Below the pieces are notes generated by a model, which did no database searches, was not told the origin of the DNA, and saw only the letters and a list, made by a program, of their open reading frames with translations. From the NCBI RefSeq assembly GCF_002849715.1, contig NZ_CP018863.1:2852001-2916000 (forward strand): a stretch of 64,000 nt of DNA, given 5' to 3'. The translations under genes were made by a program, and so were the position numbers. This document shows, one piece after another, positions 54,147-62,871 of the stretch; positions within the stretch are counted from its first letter, which is position 1; each line of letters starts with the position of its first letter. Source of the stretch: Arthrobacter crystallopoietes. GTDB taxonomy: Bacteria > Actinomycetota > Actinomycetes > Actinomycetales > Micrococcaceae.

Positions 54147-55295
54147 ATGACTACTGATAAGCCGCTGGGCAATGGCCCGGCCAACGAAGACAATGTGCTG
54201 GGCCGTTTTTACGGTGTTATTCCGGCCGGCGGGGTGGGGACCCGGTTGTGGCCGCTCTCGCGGGCGGCGGCGCCGAAGTTCCTGCATGACCTGACAGGGT
54301 CCGGGAGCACGCTGATCCGGGCGACGTATTCGCGCCTGGAGCCGTTGTGCGGGGACCGGACCATGGTGGTCACCGGTACCGCGCACCGCAAGGCGGTGCT
54401 CGCGCAGCTGCCGGAGCTGACGAAGAACAACCTGGTGCTCGAGTCCGAGCCGAAGGATTCCGCGGCCGCGATCGGGCTGGCCGCGGCGATCCTGTACCAC
54501 CGGGATCCGCGGATCATCATGGGTTCCTTCGCCGCGGACCAGGTGATCAACCCGGTGGAGAAGTTCCAGGACGCGGTGCGCGAGGCGATCCATACCGCGG
54601 CCGAGGGCTATATCGTCACGATCGGGATCACGCCCACGCACCCCTCGACCGGGTTCGGCTACATCCGCACCAACGGGAACCTGGACATCGGGTCCGCGCC
54701 GAACGCGCTCGGGGTGACCGAGTTCGTGGAGAAGCCCGACGCCGAAACCGCGCAGGCCTACCTGGCCGAAGGCGGGTACTCGTGGAACGCGGGCATGTTC
54801 GTGGCCCCCGTTGAGCTGCTGCTCAAGCACCTGGAGACCAACGAGCCGCTGCTCTACGCCGGACTGATGGAGATCGCCGCAGCCTGGGATACCTCCAAGC
54901 GCCGCGAAGTGGTGCGGCGGGTCTGGCCCGGGCTGCCCAAGACCGCGATCGACTACGCCGTGGCCGAGCCGGCCGCCGCGGCCGGGGACGTGGCGATGAT
55001 CCCGGGCGACTTCTCCTGGGACGACGTGGGGGACTTCGCCGCGATCGGCCGGCTGAACGCCGCGTCCGAGACGAACAACCTGACCGTGCTCGGCGAGGGC
55101 GCGCGGGTGTATGCGGAGAACTCGACCGGCATGGTGGTCTCCGATACCAAACGCGTGATCGCGTTGATCGGCATCGACGACGTCGTTGTCGTGGACACCC
55201 CGGACGCGCTGCTGATCACCACCAAGGAACACGCCCAGCAGGTCAAGAAGGCCGTCGAATCCCTCCGCGCCAGCGGCGACACCGACGTCCTCTGA
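54147..55295 (+). CDS. manC: Mannose-1-phosphate guanylyltransferase
   Basis: 382-residue nucleotidyltransferase making GDP-mannose for mannolipids, mannosylated proteins or exopolysaccharide. The pyrophosphorylase signature is YGVIPAGGVGTRLWPLSRAAAPKF near residue 22, with PSTGFGYIRTNG and VTEFVEKPDAETA in the sugar-binding part and a C-terminal left-handed helix (DFSWDDVGDFAAIGRL). ATG 54147 is used; the adjacent GTG 54144 is alternative. No second phosphomannose isomerase domain is present. It may be leaderless. Monocistronic, or followed by the amidohydrolase 75 bases on. Confidence 0.95.
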   Translation: MTTDKPLGNGPANEDNVLGRFYGVIPAGGVGTRLWPLSRAAAPKFLHDLTGSGSTLIRATYSRLEPLCGDRTMVVTGTAHRKAVLAQLPELTKNNLVLESEPKDSAAAIGLAAAILYHRDPRIIMGSFAADQVINPVEKFQDAVREAIHTAAEGYIVTIGITPTHPSTGFGYIRTNGNLDIGSAPNALGVTEFVEKPDAETAQAYLAEGGYSWNAGMFVAPVELLLKHLETNEPLLYAGLMEIAAAWDTSKRREVVRRVWPGLPKTAIDYAVAEPAAAAGDVAMIPGDFSWDDVGDFAAIGRLNAASETNNLTVLGEGARVYAENSTGMVVSDTKRVIALIGIDDVVVVDTPDALLITTKEHAQQVKKAVESLRASGDTDVL

Positions 55296-55370
55296 GTCCG
55301 GCCGCCTGGCTGGCTTAACGCGGGTACGTTGAACACGCCTCTTCCGGCGGCAACTGGGTAGAGTTTGTCT

Positions 55371-56579
55371 GTGCAGACTATTTCAGAGACTTCGGACAGC
55401 ATTCCCCGCATAGGTGTGTGGACGGCCCCGTTCGTGGACGGGCTGCGGCAGTTCCGCCGGGATCTGCACCAGCATCCGGAGTTGTCCCACAAGGAATTCC
55501 GTACGACGGCGAACCTCATTGCCCGGCTGCGGGCGGCGGGGCTTGAGCCGGTGCCGCTCGAAGGTACCGGGCTGTACGTGGACATCGGCGAGGGGCCGCT
55601 CGCCATCGGCCTGCGTGCCGACATCGATGCGCTGCCGATCATGGAGGAGACCGGGCTGGAATACGCCTCGGTTAATAAGGGCATCAGCCACGCGTGCGGC
55701 CACGACATCCACACCACGGTCATGCTCGGCGTGGCCCTGGTGCTGTGCAAGCTGGAAATGGAGGGCGAGCTCGGCGGCCGGGTACGCGTCATCTTCCAGC
55801 CGGCCGAGGAGACCATGCCCGGCGGCGCCTTAGCCGTGATTGAACAGGGCGTCCTGGTGGATGTGCCCCGCATCCTTGCGCTGCATTGCGACCCGCGGGT
55901 GGATGTAGGCCAGGTGGGCACCCGGATCGGCGCCATCACCTCGGCATCGGACACCATCCGGATCGAGCTGTCCGGACGCGGCGGACACACCTCGCGGCCG
56001 CACCTGACCGAGGACCTGGTCTTTGCGCTGGCCGAGATCGCCGTCAACGTGCCCGCGGTGCTGAGCCGCCGGATCGACGTGCGCAGCGCGGTCTCCGTGG
56101 TCTGGGGCCAGATCCGCGCGGGCGCCGCGCCCAACGCCATTCCAGCGCACGGGTTCATGGCGGGCACCATGCGCTGTCTCGACGGCGAGGCCTGGCATGC
56201 CGCGGGGGAGTTGCTCGATGAGGTGGTCACGCAGGTGGCGGCGCCGTTCGGGGTCGAAGTGAAGCTTGAACACATCCGCGGCGTGCCTCCGGTGATCAAT
56301 ACCGAGCGGGAAACCGGCTTGATCGAAGCCGCCGCACGGCTGGAGCTTGGCCCCGGTTCCGTCATCCTGACGCCTCAGTCCATGGGCGGCGAGGATTTCG
56401 CGTGGATGACGCAGGAAGTTCCCGGCGCGATGATGCGGCTGGGGACGCGGACCAGGGGCGGAGAGACGTTCGACCTGCACCGCGGCGACTACGCGCCGGA
56501 CGAGCACGCCATTGGCGTAGGAGTGCGCGTCATGGCCGCGGCCGCCGTCATGGCCTGCCGCGGCAAGGACCAGGGCTAG
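55371..56579 (+). CDS. M20 family amidohydrolase (IAA-amino acid / hippurate hydrolase type)
   Basis: 402-residue zinc amidohydrolase. The M20D pattern is LHQHPELSHKEFRTT, GLRADIDALPI, the metal-site HACGHDIHTTVMLG, FQPAEETMPGGA and the final MGGEDFAWM. The dimerisation insert holds GRGGHTSRPHLTEDLV. It removes an acyl or indole group from an amino acid conjugate, or deacetylates; the substrate is unknown. GTG 55371 directly follows -10-like TAGAGT (55359-55364) at six bases, so the message may be leaderless. Confidence 0.93.
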   Translation: MQTISETSDSIPRIGVWTAPFVDGLRQFRRDLHQHPELSHKEFRTTANLIARLRAAGLEPVPLEGTGLYVDIGEGPLAIGLRADIDALPIMEETGLEYASVNKGISHACGHDIHTTVMLGVALVLCKLEMEGELGGRVRVIFQPAEETMPGGALAVIEQGVLVDVPRILALHCDPRVDVGQVGTRIGAITSASDTIRIELSGRGGHTSRPHLTEDLVFALAEIAVNVPAVLSRRIDVRSAVSVVWGQIRAGAAPNAIPAHGFMAGTMRCLDGEAWHAAGELLDEVVTQVAAPFGVEVKLEHIRGVPPVINTERETGLIEAAARLELGPGSVILTPQSMGGEDFAWMTQEVPGAMMRLGTRTRGGETFDLHRGDYAPDEHAIGVGVRVMAAAAVMACRGKDQG

Positions 56580-56692
56580 CGGCCGGACCCGCAGCCGGCA
56601 CACAACCGAACCGGAGCCGGGGCACGCAGCCGGGCCCCGCCGTCGTCGTTGTTCTGTGGCAATACCGGTAAGTAACAAATTTTCAACAATGT

Positions 56693-56720
56693 TTGGCCAA
56701 GTGCCGGAAATTGATACTCT
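56693..56720 (+). promoter_or_regulatory. Candidate promoter of the nucleoside operon
   Basis: TTGGCC (56693-56698), 16 bases, extended -10 TGATACTCT (hexamer 56715-56720). The start would be near 56727, leaving a leader of about 140 bases with some G+C hairpins and no RNA family that I recognise. Confidence 0.5.
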
Positions 56721-56868
56721 GCCCTGCCCGCGGCCACTATTGTAGGGCTCGTAACGCACCTGCAGGACGGGTGCGCCCGCCGCGCGGACGCCAGTGGTGA
56801 CAGGACACGGTCCTGGACGCACTCAGTGGCCTACGGCAGTGGGGCAATCTTTCTTTTTTGGAGGAACC

Positions 56869-57975
56869 TTGAAGAAATCACTGCGCACCATCAAGCGCGG
56901 CACCGGCCTGTCCGCGGCCATGCTCGGCGCATCTGCCCTCGTTCTCGCCGGCTGCGGCGCACCTCCGGCCGAACCCGAGGGCACCGCAGGCGCCGAAGGA
57001 GCCGATTACCTCGGCTGCATCGTTTCCGACTCCGGGGGCTTCGACGACCGTTCCTTCAACCAGTCCAGTTACGAAGGCCTGAAGATGGCCGAAGAGGAGC
57101 TGGGCATCAAGATCCAGCAGGCGGAGTCCCAGGCGGAAACCGACTTTGTGCCGAACGTGGACGAGATGGTGCAGTCCGGCTGCAACATGGTCCTGACCGT
57201 CGGCTTCCTGCTCGGGGATGTGACCAAGGAAGCGGCCGCGGATAATCCCGAAACCAACTTCGCGATTGTCGACTACTCGGATCCCGAGTTCACCGACAAC
57301 GTCAAGCCGATTGTCTACGACACGGCCCAGGCCGCCTTCATGGCCGGCTACCTGGCCGCCGGTGTCACCGAGACCGGCAAGGTCGCCACGTACGGCGGCA
57401 TCCAGATTCCTACCGTCACCATTTTCATGGACGGCTTTGCCGACGGCGTGAAGTACTACAACGAGCAGAAGGGCGAGGACGTCCAGCTGCTCGGCTGGAA
57501 CAAGGAGCGGCAGAACGGCACCTTCGTCGGCAACTTCGAAGACCAGGGCAAGGGCAAGACCAATACCCAGAACTTCATCAACGAGGGCGCGGACATCATC
57601 ATGCCCGTCGCCGGCCCGGTGGGCCTGGGCACCCTGGACGCCGTGATCGAAGCCAACGAAGCAGGCAAGGAAGCCAAGGTTGTCTGGGTCGACTCGGACG
57701 GCTACGAAAGCGCCGGCAAGGGCGAAGAGTTCATCCTCACCTCGGTCATGAAGGGCATGGCTGCCTCGGTCGAGGACGTCATCCGGACCGATCTCGAGGG
57801 CAACTTCGACAGCACCCCGTACGTCGGCACACTGGAAAACGAGGGTGTCTCGCTGGCACCGTTCCACGATCAGGAAGCCAACGTGCCGGACGAGCTGAAG
57901 CAGGAGCTGGAGACCATCAAGGACTCCATCATCTCCGGCGAAATCACCGTTGAATCCGAGGCAAGCCCCAAGTAG
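56869..57975 (+). CDS. BMP-family nucleoside-binding lipoprotein
   Basis: 368-residue PnrA/BmpA/Med-type solute-binding protein. TTG 56869 is the start: GGAGG at 56860-56864 is just upstream, and the signal peptide LSAAMLGASALVLAGC has its lipobox Cys near residue 25. The core begins YLGCIVSDSGGFDDRSFNQSSYEGL, the nucleoside-binding family signature (Asp/Asn/Phe), with TVGFLLGDVTKEAA and VDYSDPEF later. It captures purine or pyrimidine nucleosides outside the cell for the following ABC genes. A hairpin separates it from the ATPase gene. Confidence 0.92.
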   Translation: MKKSLRTIKRGTGLSAAMLGASALVLAGCGAPPAEPEGTAGAEGADYLGCIVSDSGGFDDRSFNQSSYEGLKMAEEELGIKIQQAESQAETDFVPNVDEMVQSGCNMVLTVGFLLGDVTKEAAADNPETNFAIVDYSDPEFTDNVKPIVYDTAQAAFMAGYLAAGVTETGKVATYGGIQIPTVTIFMDGFADGVKYYNEQKGEDVQLLGWNKERQNGTFVGNFEDQGKGKTNTQNFINEGADIIMPVAGPVGLGTLDAVIEANEAGKEAKVVWVDSDGYESAGKGEEFILTSVMKGMAASVEDVIRTDLEGNFDSTPYVGTLENEGVSLAPFHDQEANVPDELKQELETIKDSIISGEITVESEASPK

Positions 57976-57991
57976 CAGCTGAGCCGGCCGG

Positions 57992-58030
57992 ACCGCCGCC
58001 TCCGTGCGTTCACCCGCACGGGGCGGCGGT
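57992..58030 (+). terminator. Attenuating hairpin between binding protein and ATPase genes
   Basis: ACCGCCGCC (57992-58000) with GGCGGCGGT (58022-58030), and CCGTGCG (58002-58008) with CGCACGG (58015-58021), one bulge, followed by TCGTTCTGTT. A plausible partial terminator raising binding protein over transporter. Confidence 0.8.
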
Positions 58031-58129
58031 TCGTTCTGTTATCGGTGCGATCGGTTTAGGCTGTAGACAGTTCGCCCGTTGCACTAAAACGTTCCGCTGA
58101 CACCTACAAAGAACAGGTTGGTTGGGGTT

Positions 58130-59683
58130 TTGAAGCTCGAGCTAAAGGGAATTACCAAGAAATTCGGTTCCTTCGTTGCCAACGACCACATAGACCTCGT
58201 GGTCGAACCGGGACAGGTACACAGCCTGCTTGGCGAGAACGGCGCAGGGAAGTCCACGCTGATGAACGTCCTCTACGGTTTGTACGAACCGACCGAGGGA
58301 CAGATCCTGATCGACGGCAATCCGGTTAATTTCAATGGCCCCGGCGATGCCATGGCAGCGGGCATCGGCATGGTGCACCAGCACTTCATGCTGGTACCGG
58401 TGTTCACCGTGGCGGAGAATATCGCCCTGGGCAACGAAGCGACCAAAGCGGGCGGGATCCTCAACCTGGACGAAACCCGGACCAAAATCCGGCAGATTTC
58501 CGAGCAGTACGGCTTCCAAGTCGACCCGGACGCGGTGGTGGAGGACCTGCCGGTCGGCGTCCAGCAGCGGGCGGAGATCATCAAGGCACTGGTCCGCGAC
58601 GCCGAGGTGCTGATCCTCGATGAGCCCACGGCCGTCCTGACGCCGAAGGAAACCGACGAACTGCTGGCGATCATCGCCCAGTTGAAGTCGGATGGTAAAT
58701 CGATTGTCTTCATTTCCCACAAGCTCCGGGAGGTCAAGGCCGTTTCCGACCTGATCACGGTCATCCGCCGCGGCAAGGTGGTCGGCGATGCGGATCCCAA
58801 CGCCTCCACCACGGACCTGGCCTCCATGATGGTGGGCCGCTCGGTGAGCCTGTCCCTTGACAAGGCGCCCGCCCAGCCCGGCGAAGCGACCTTCATGATT
58901 GACGGCCTGACCGTGACGTCGCCGACTGGCCAGCGGGTGGTGGACAACATCTCCCTGCAGATCGCCCAGGGCGAGATCCTGGCGGTCGCCGGTGTCCAGG
59001 GCAACGGCCAGACCGAACTCACCGAGGCCATCCTCGGCCTGCAGGAGCATGTATCCGGTTCCATTCGGCTTGAGGGCAAGGAGCTGGTGGGCCGCGGCAC
59101 CAAGGAGATCATCAACTCCGGCGTCGGCTTTGTGCCGGAGGACCGCAGCGTGGAGGGACTGGTCGGCCCCTTTTCGGTAGCCGAGAACATGATCCTGAAC
59201 CGCTATGACCAGGCACCGTTCGCCAAGGGGCTGGCCATGAAGCCGGCGTTGGTGGCACAGAACGCCGCCGAGCGGATCGCCGAGTTCGACGTCCGTACGC
59301 AATCGGCCACTGCCGCCGCGGGCACACTCTCCGGCGGCAACCAGCAGAAGGTGGTCATGGCGCGCGAACTGTCCCGGCCGCTCAAACTCTTCATTGCCTC
59401 GCAGCCGACCCGCGGCGTCGACGTCGGTTCTATCGAATTCCTGCACAAGCGGATCGTCGCCGAACGAGACCAGGGCACACCGGTGATGATCGTGTCCACG
59501 GAACTGGACGAAGTCCTGGAGCTGGCGGACCGCATTGCCGTGCTATACCAGGGACGGCTGATGGGCATAGTTCCCGGCAATACCTCGCGCGACGCCCTCG
59601 GCCTGATGATGGCGGGGATGGGCGCGGAAGAAGCGCAAGGCACCGATCCGGCACGCACTGATCCTGAAAGCGGGGACAAATGA
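58130..59683 (+). CDS. Nucleoside ABC importer ATPase (tandem)
   Basis: 517-residue protein with two ATPase halves. The first has Walker A LLGENGAGKSTLM, Q-loop MVHQHFMLVPVFTV, signature-like LPVGVQQRAEIIKALV and Walker B LILDEPTAVLTP. The second lacks a full Walker A (VAGVQGNGQTELTEA) but has LSGGNQQKVVMARELSR and FIASQPTRGVDVGS, as in the RnsB/NupA group. TTG 58130 is the start after GGTTGGGG. The degenerate second site is normal for this family. Confidence 0.93.
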   Translation: MKLELKGITKKFGSFVANDHIDLVVEPGQVHSLLGENGAGKSTLMNVLYGLYEPTEGQILIDGNPVNFNGPGDAMAAGIGMVHQHFMLVPVFTVAENIALGNEATKAGGILNLDETRTKIRQISEQYGFQVDPDAVVEDLPVGVQQRAEIIKALVRDAEVLILDEPTAVLTPKETDELLAIIAQLKSDGKSIVFISHKLREVKAVSDLITVIRRGKVVGDADPNASTTDLASMMVGRSVSLSLDKAPAQPGEATFMIDGLTVTSPTGQRVVDNISLQIAQGEILAVAGVQGNGQTELTEAILGLQEHVSGSIRLEGKELVGRGTKEIINSGVGFVPEDRSVEGLVGPFSVAENMILNRYDQAPFAKGLAMKPALVAQNAAERIAEFDVRTQSATAAAGTLSGGNQQKVVMARELSRPLKLFIASQPTRGVDVGSIEFLHKRIVAERDQGTPVMIVSTELDEVLELADRIAVLYQGRLMGIVPGNTSRDALGLMMAGMGAEEAQGTDPARTDPESGDK

Positions 59684-61047
59684 GCGAGGACGAGCATAAG
59701 CACGCCCGGAAGAAAACCGACGAGCACGCCTCCGAGGTACGCCTTGAGGCCATGGTCGACACGGAGGACGGCCGGATTGCTCCGCCACCGGTCCCGGCCA
59801 CTGCGCAAAGCGGAAACCTGCACCCGGAAGCCAGCTCGCAGACAGTAGTCCAGCGGATCATGAGCGGCGACGCCCTGGTGGCCGTGCTCGCCGTCGTACT
59901 TTCGCTGATTGCCGGCGGAATCCTGATCGCGCTGACGGATGAGGATGTTGCGCAGACGGCCACCTACTTCTTCGCGCGGCCGCAGGACATGCTGCTCGCT
60001 GCGTGGTCGGCCGCGTCCGAGGCCTACCTTGCGCTCTTCCAAGGATCGGTTTTCAACTTCGAGGGCGAGACGTTCACACGGATGATCTCCCCGCTGATGC
60101 AGACCCTGACCGTGGCGACGCCGCTGATCTGCGCCGGACTGGGCGTGGCGCTGGCCTTCCGCGCCGGCCTGTTCAACATCGGTGCCCAGGGCCAGATCAT
60201 CATCGGTGCCACGCTCGCGGCCTGGGTCGGCTTCAGCCTGCACCTTCCGGTGGGCATCCACCTGCTGCTGGTGATCGTGGCCGGCATCATCGGCGGAGCG
60301 ATCTGGGGCGGCCTGGTGGGCCTGCTCAAGGCGAAGACCGGTGCGCACGAGGTCATCCTGACCATCATGCTCAACTACGTGGCGATCTACCTGGTCACCT
60401 ATTTCCTGACCACGCCCGCCTTCCAGCGCCCGGGATCCTCCAATCCGATCAGCCCCCAGCTCGATGAAACGGCCATGTATCCGCCGCTGTTCGGCGACGC
60501 CTTCCGGCTGCACTGGGGCTTCATCGTGGCACTGCTGGCCACGGTGTTCGTCTGGTGGCTGCTCAAGCGGTCGATCATCGGCTTCGAACTGCGCGCGGTG
60601 GGGGCGAACCCCGTGGCCGCGCGCACCGCAGGCATCAGCGTGACCAAGGGTTACGTCGTCGTCATGCTGATTGCCGGGGCGCTGGCCGGTCTCGCCGGCG
60701 TGGCCCAGGTGGCCGGCACCGAACAGGTGCTGTCCTCCGGCGTGGCGGCCAGCTTCGGCTTCGATGCCATCACCGTGGCGCTGCTGGGACGCTCGACGCC
60801 GTGGGGAACGTTCTTCGCCGGGCTGCTGTTCGGCGCGTTCCGGGCCGGCGGCGTGACCATGCAGATCAGCACCGGGACCAGCATCGACATTGTGCTGGTG
60901 GTCCAGTCCCTGATCGTGCTCTTCATCGCGGCCCCGCCGCTGGTCAGGGCGCTGTTCCACCTGCCCGAGCCCGGCAAGACCAAGGGGCCCAGGAGCCCCA
61001 GGGGAACCAAATCCCGCAAGCCCGCCACGACCGGAGGTTCAGCATGA
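59680..61047 (+). CDS. Nucleoside ABC importer permease 1
   Basis: 455-residue branched-chain-amino-acid/sugar (BPD_transp_2) type permease. A 70-residue polar N-terminus precedes about ten helices. Marks are AFRAGLFNIGAQGQIIIGATLAAW, GLLKAKTGAHEVILTIMLNYVA, ELRAVGANPVAARTAGISV and LLGRSTPWGTFFAGLLFGAFRAGG. The start overlaps the ATPase stop (ATGA) and its stop overlaps the next start. Confidence 0.93.
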   Translation: MSEDEHKHARKKTDEHASEVRLEAMVDTEDGRIAPPPVPATAQSGNLHPEASSQTVVQRIMSGDALVAVLAVVLSLIAGGILIALTDEDVAQTATYFFARPQDMLLAAWSAASEAYLALFQGSVFNFEGETFTRMISPLMQTLTVATPLICAGLGVALAFRAGLFNIGAQGQIIIGATLAAWVGFSLHLPVGIHLLLVIVAGIIGGAIWGGLVGLLKAKTGAHEVILTIMLNYVAIYLVTYFLTTPAFQRPGSSNPISPQLDETAMYPPLFGDAFRLHWGFIVALLATVFVWWLLKRSIIGFELRAVGANPVAARTAGISVTKGYVVVMLIAGALAGLAGVAQVAGTEQVLSSGVAASFGFDAITVALLGRSTPWGTFFAGLLFGAFRAGGVTMQISTGTSIDIVLVVQSLIVLFIAAPPLVRALFHLPEPGKTKGPRSPRGTKSRKPATTGGSA

Positions 61048-62333
61048 GCACGGCAGTCTCAACCGCGCCCGAGCAGAGCACCGCCCGCGCCGGCGCGGTG
61101 CGGAGCTGGAAGACCCCCATCACGCTGGCCGTGCTGGCCGTCTTCGCGCTGCTGGTCTTCGCCATCGGGGCGCCCGGCAATGAGGTGACCTTCCGGCTGT
61201 CCGACCCGGGGGATGCCATCGTGCTCCCACCGATTGTCGTCTTCGCCCCGGTGATGGGTTGGATCGGCGCGGTCATCATGCTGGCCGCAGCCGCGCTGGC
61301 CTTCGTGCAGGTGCGTGCCGGACGGCCTGTCCCGGGCTGGCTGATCGCCGTGTTCGCCGTCGTCTTTGTGGCGGCTTTCCTGAGCTGGATTGTCGGCAGC
61401 GCGCGCACGCCCAACGTGGCACTCTATGGGCTGCTGGCCGGATCCGTGACGCTGGCGGTGCCGTTGATCTTCGGTTCGCTCTCGGGCGTGCTGTGCGAAC
61501 GCTCCGGCGTGATCAACATTGCCATCGAGGGACAGCTGCTCTTCGGCGCGTTCTCCGCGGCGGTTGCGGGATCCCTGTCCGGCAGTGCGTTCGTCGGCCT
61601 GCTCGCCGCCGCCGTCGGTGGTGTCCTGGTCTCGCTGGTGCTGGCGGTGTTCAGCATCAAGTACCTGGTCAACCAGGTCATTGTCGGCGTGGTGCTCAAC
61701 GTGCTGGTGTCCGGCCTGACCGGCTTCCTGTTCTCCACCGTGCTCAGCGCCGATGCCGAAACCTGGAACTCCCCGCCGCGCCTGCCGGTGATTTCCATCC
61801 CGTTCCTCTCCGACATTCCGATCATCGGACCCATCCTGTTCGAGCAGGCCATTGTGGGCTACCTGATGTATGTCGCCGTCGCGGTGATCTACATAGGCCT
61901 GTTCCACACCAAGTGGGGCCTGCGGACCCGGGCAGTCGGCGAGCACCCGAAAGCGGCGGACACCCTCGGCGTCAAGGTCAACCGGATGCGCTTCATGAAC
62001 GTGTCCCTGGCCGGTGTGGTGGCCGGACTCGGCGGCGCGTTCTTCACCCTGGTGTCCGTCTCCAGCTTCGGCCGCGACATGACGGCCGGCCAGGGCTACA
62101 TTGCCCTCGCCGCGTTGATCTTCGGCCGCTGGAACCCGATCGGCGCCTTCTTCGCGGCCCTGCTGTTCGGTTTCGCCACCAACCTGCAGTACGTGCTCAG
62201 CTTCCTGGGCACCCCGGTGCCCAACCAGTTCCTCGCGATGCTGCCGTACATCGTGACCATCTTCGCGGTCGCCGGCCTGGTCGGCAGGTCCCGGGCGCCT
62301 GCGGCCAACGGCGTGCCGTACATCAAGGGCTGA
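61044..62333 (+). CDS. Nucleoside ABC importer permease 2
   Basis: 429-residue second permease of the same family: ERSGVINIAIEGQLLFGAF, SIKYLVNQVIVGVVLNVLV, RTRAVGEHPKAADTLGVKV and GGAFFTLVSVSSFG ... FGRWNPIGAFFAALLFG. ATG 61044 overlaps the preceding stop. With permease 1 it forms the channel. Cytidine deaminase starts one base after its stop, tying uptake to salvage. Confidence 0.93.
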   Translation: MSTAVSTAPEQSTARAGAVRSWKTPITLAVLAVFALLVFAIGAPGNEVTFRLSDPGDAIVLPPIVVFAPVMGWIGAVIMLAAAALAFVQVRAGRPVPGWLIAVFAVVFVAAFLSWIVGSARTPNVALYGLLAGSVTLAVPLIFGSLSGVLCERSGVINIAIEGQLLFGAFSAAVAGSLSGSAFVGLLAAAVGGVLVSLVLAVFSIKYLVNQVIVGVVLNVLVSGLTGFLFSTVLSADAETWNSPPRLPVISIPFLSDIPIIGPILFEQAIVGYLMYVAVAVIYIGLFHTKWGLRTRAVGEHPKAADTLGVKVNRMRFMNVSLAGVVAGLGGAFFTLVSVSSFGRDMTAGQGYIALAALIFGRWNPIGAFFAALLFGFATNLQYVLSFLGTPVPNQFLAMLPYIVTIFAVAGLVGRSRAPAANGVPYIKG

Positions 62334-62334
62334 C

Positions 62335-62841
62335 ATGACTGAGACAGCGAATCCAAACAACGACGGCGGGACGTCACCTAAGGATGGCGGGGCACCTCAG
62401 GTTGACCGGGCCAAGTCGGGCCGCGCCAAGGCGGAGGCTGCCGCGGTGCACCAGGCCGAGGTGGACTGGACCGGCCTGCAGGACGCGGCGCGCGCAGCCT
62501 CCGCGCACGCCTATGTGCCCTACTCGAAGTATCCGGTGGGCGCGGCCGCCCTGACCGAGGACGGCCGGATCGTCTCCGGCGCGAACGTGGAAAACGCCTC
62601 CTACGGCCTGACGCTGTGCGCGGAATGTTCGCTGGTCAGCGCGCTGCACATGTCCGGCGGCGGGCGGCTGGTGGCCTTCAGCTGCGTCGACGGGGCCGGC
62701 AATATCTTGATGCCGTGCGGACGCTGCCGCCAACTGCTGCACGAATTCCGGGCGCCGGGCATGCAGCTGATGACCGTTTCCGGCATCAAGTCCATGGAAG
62801 AGGTCCTGCCGGACGCCTTCGGACCCGAAAACCTGGGCTGA
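62335..62841 (+). CDS. cdd: Cytidine deaminase
   Basis: 168-residue homotetrameric-type zinc enzyme converting cytidine and deoxycytidine to uridine and deoxyuridine. Zinc/catalytic motifs are TLCAECSLVSAL (Cys and proton-shuttle Glu) and MPCGRCRQLL (two Cys). Substrate-binding NVENASYGL precedes them. A polar 45-residue N-terminal extension, rich in Gly/Ala/Lys, is longer than usual. It follows the permease gene directly. Confidence 0.96.
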   Translation: MTETANPNNDGGTSPKDGGAPQVDRAKSGRAKAEAAAVHQAEVDWTGLQDAARAASAHAYVPYSKYPVGAAALTEDGRIVSGANVENASYGLTLCAECSLVSALHMSGGGRLVAFSCVDGAGNILMPCGRCRQLLHEFRAPGMQLMTVSGIKSMEEVLPDAFGPENLG

Positions 62842-62871
62842 GTCCCGGCACGCTGACAGAAGGAGAGCCAC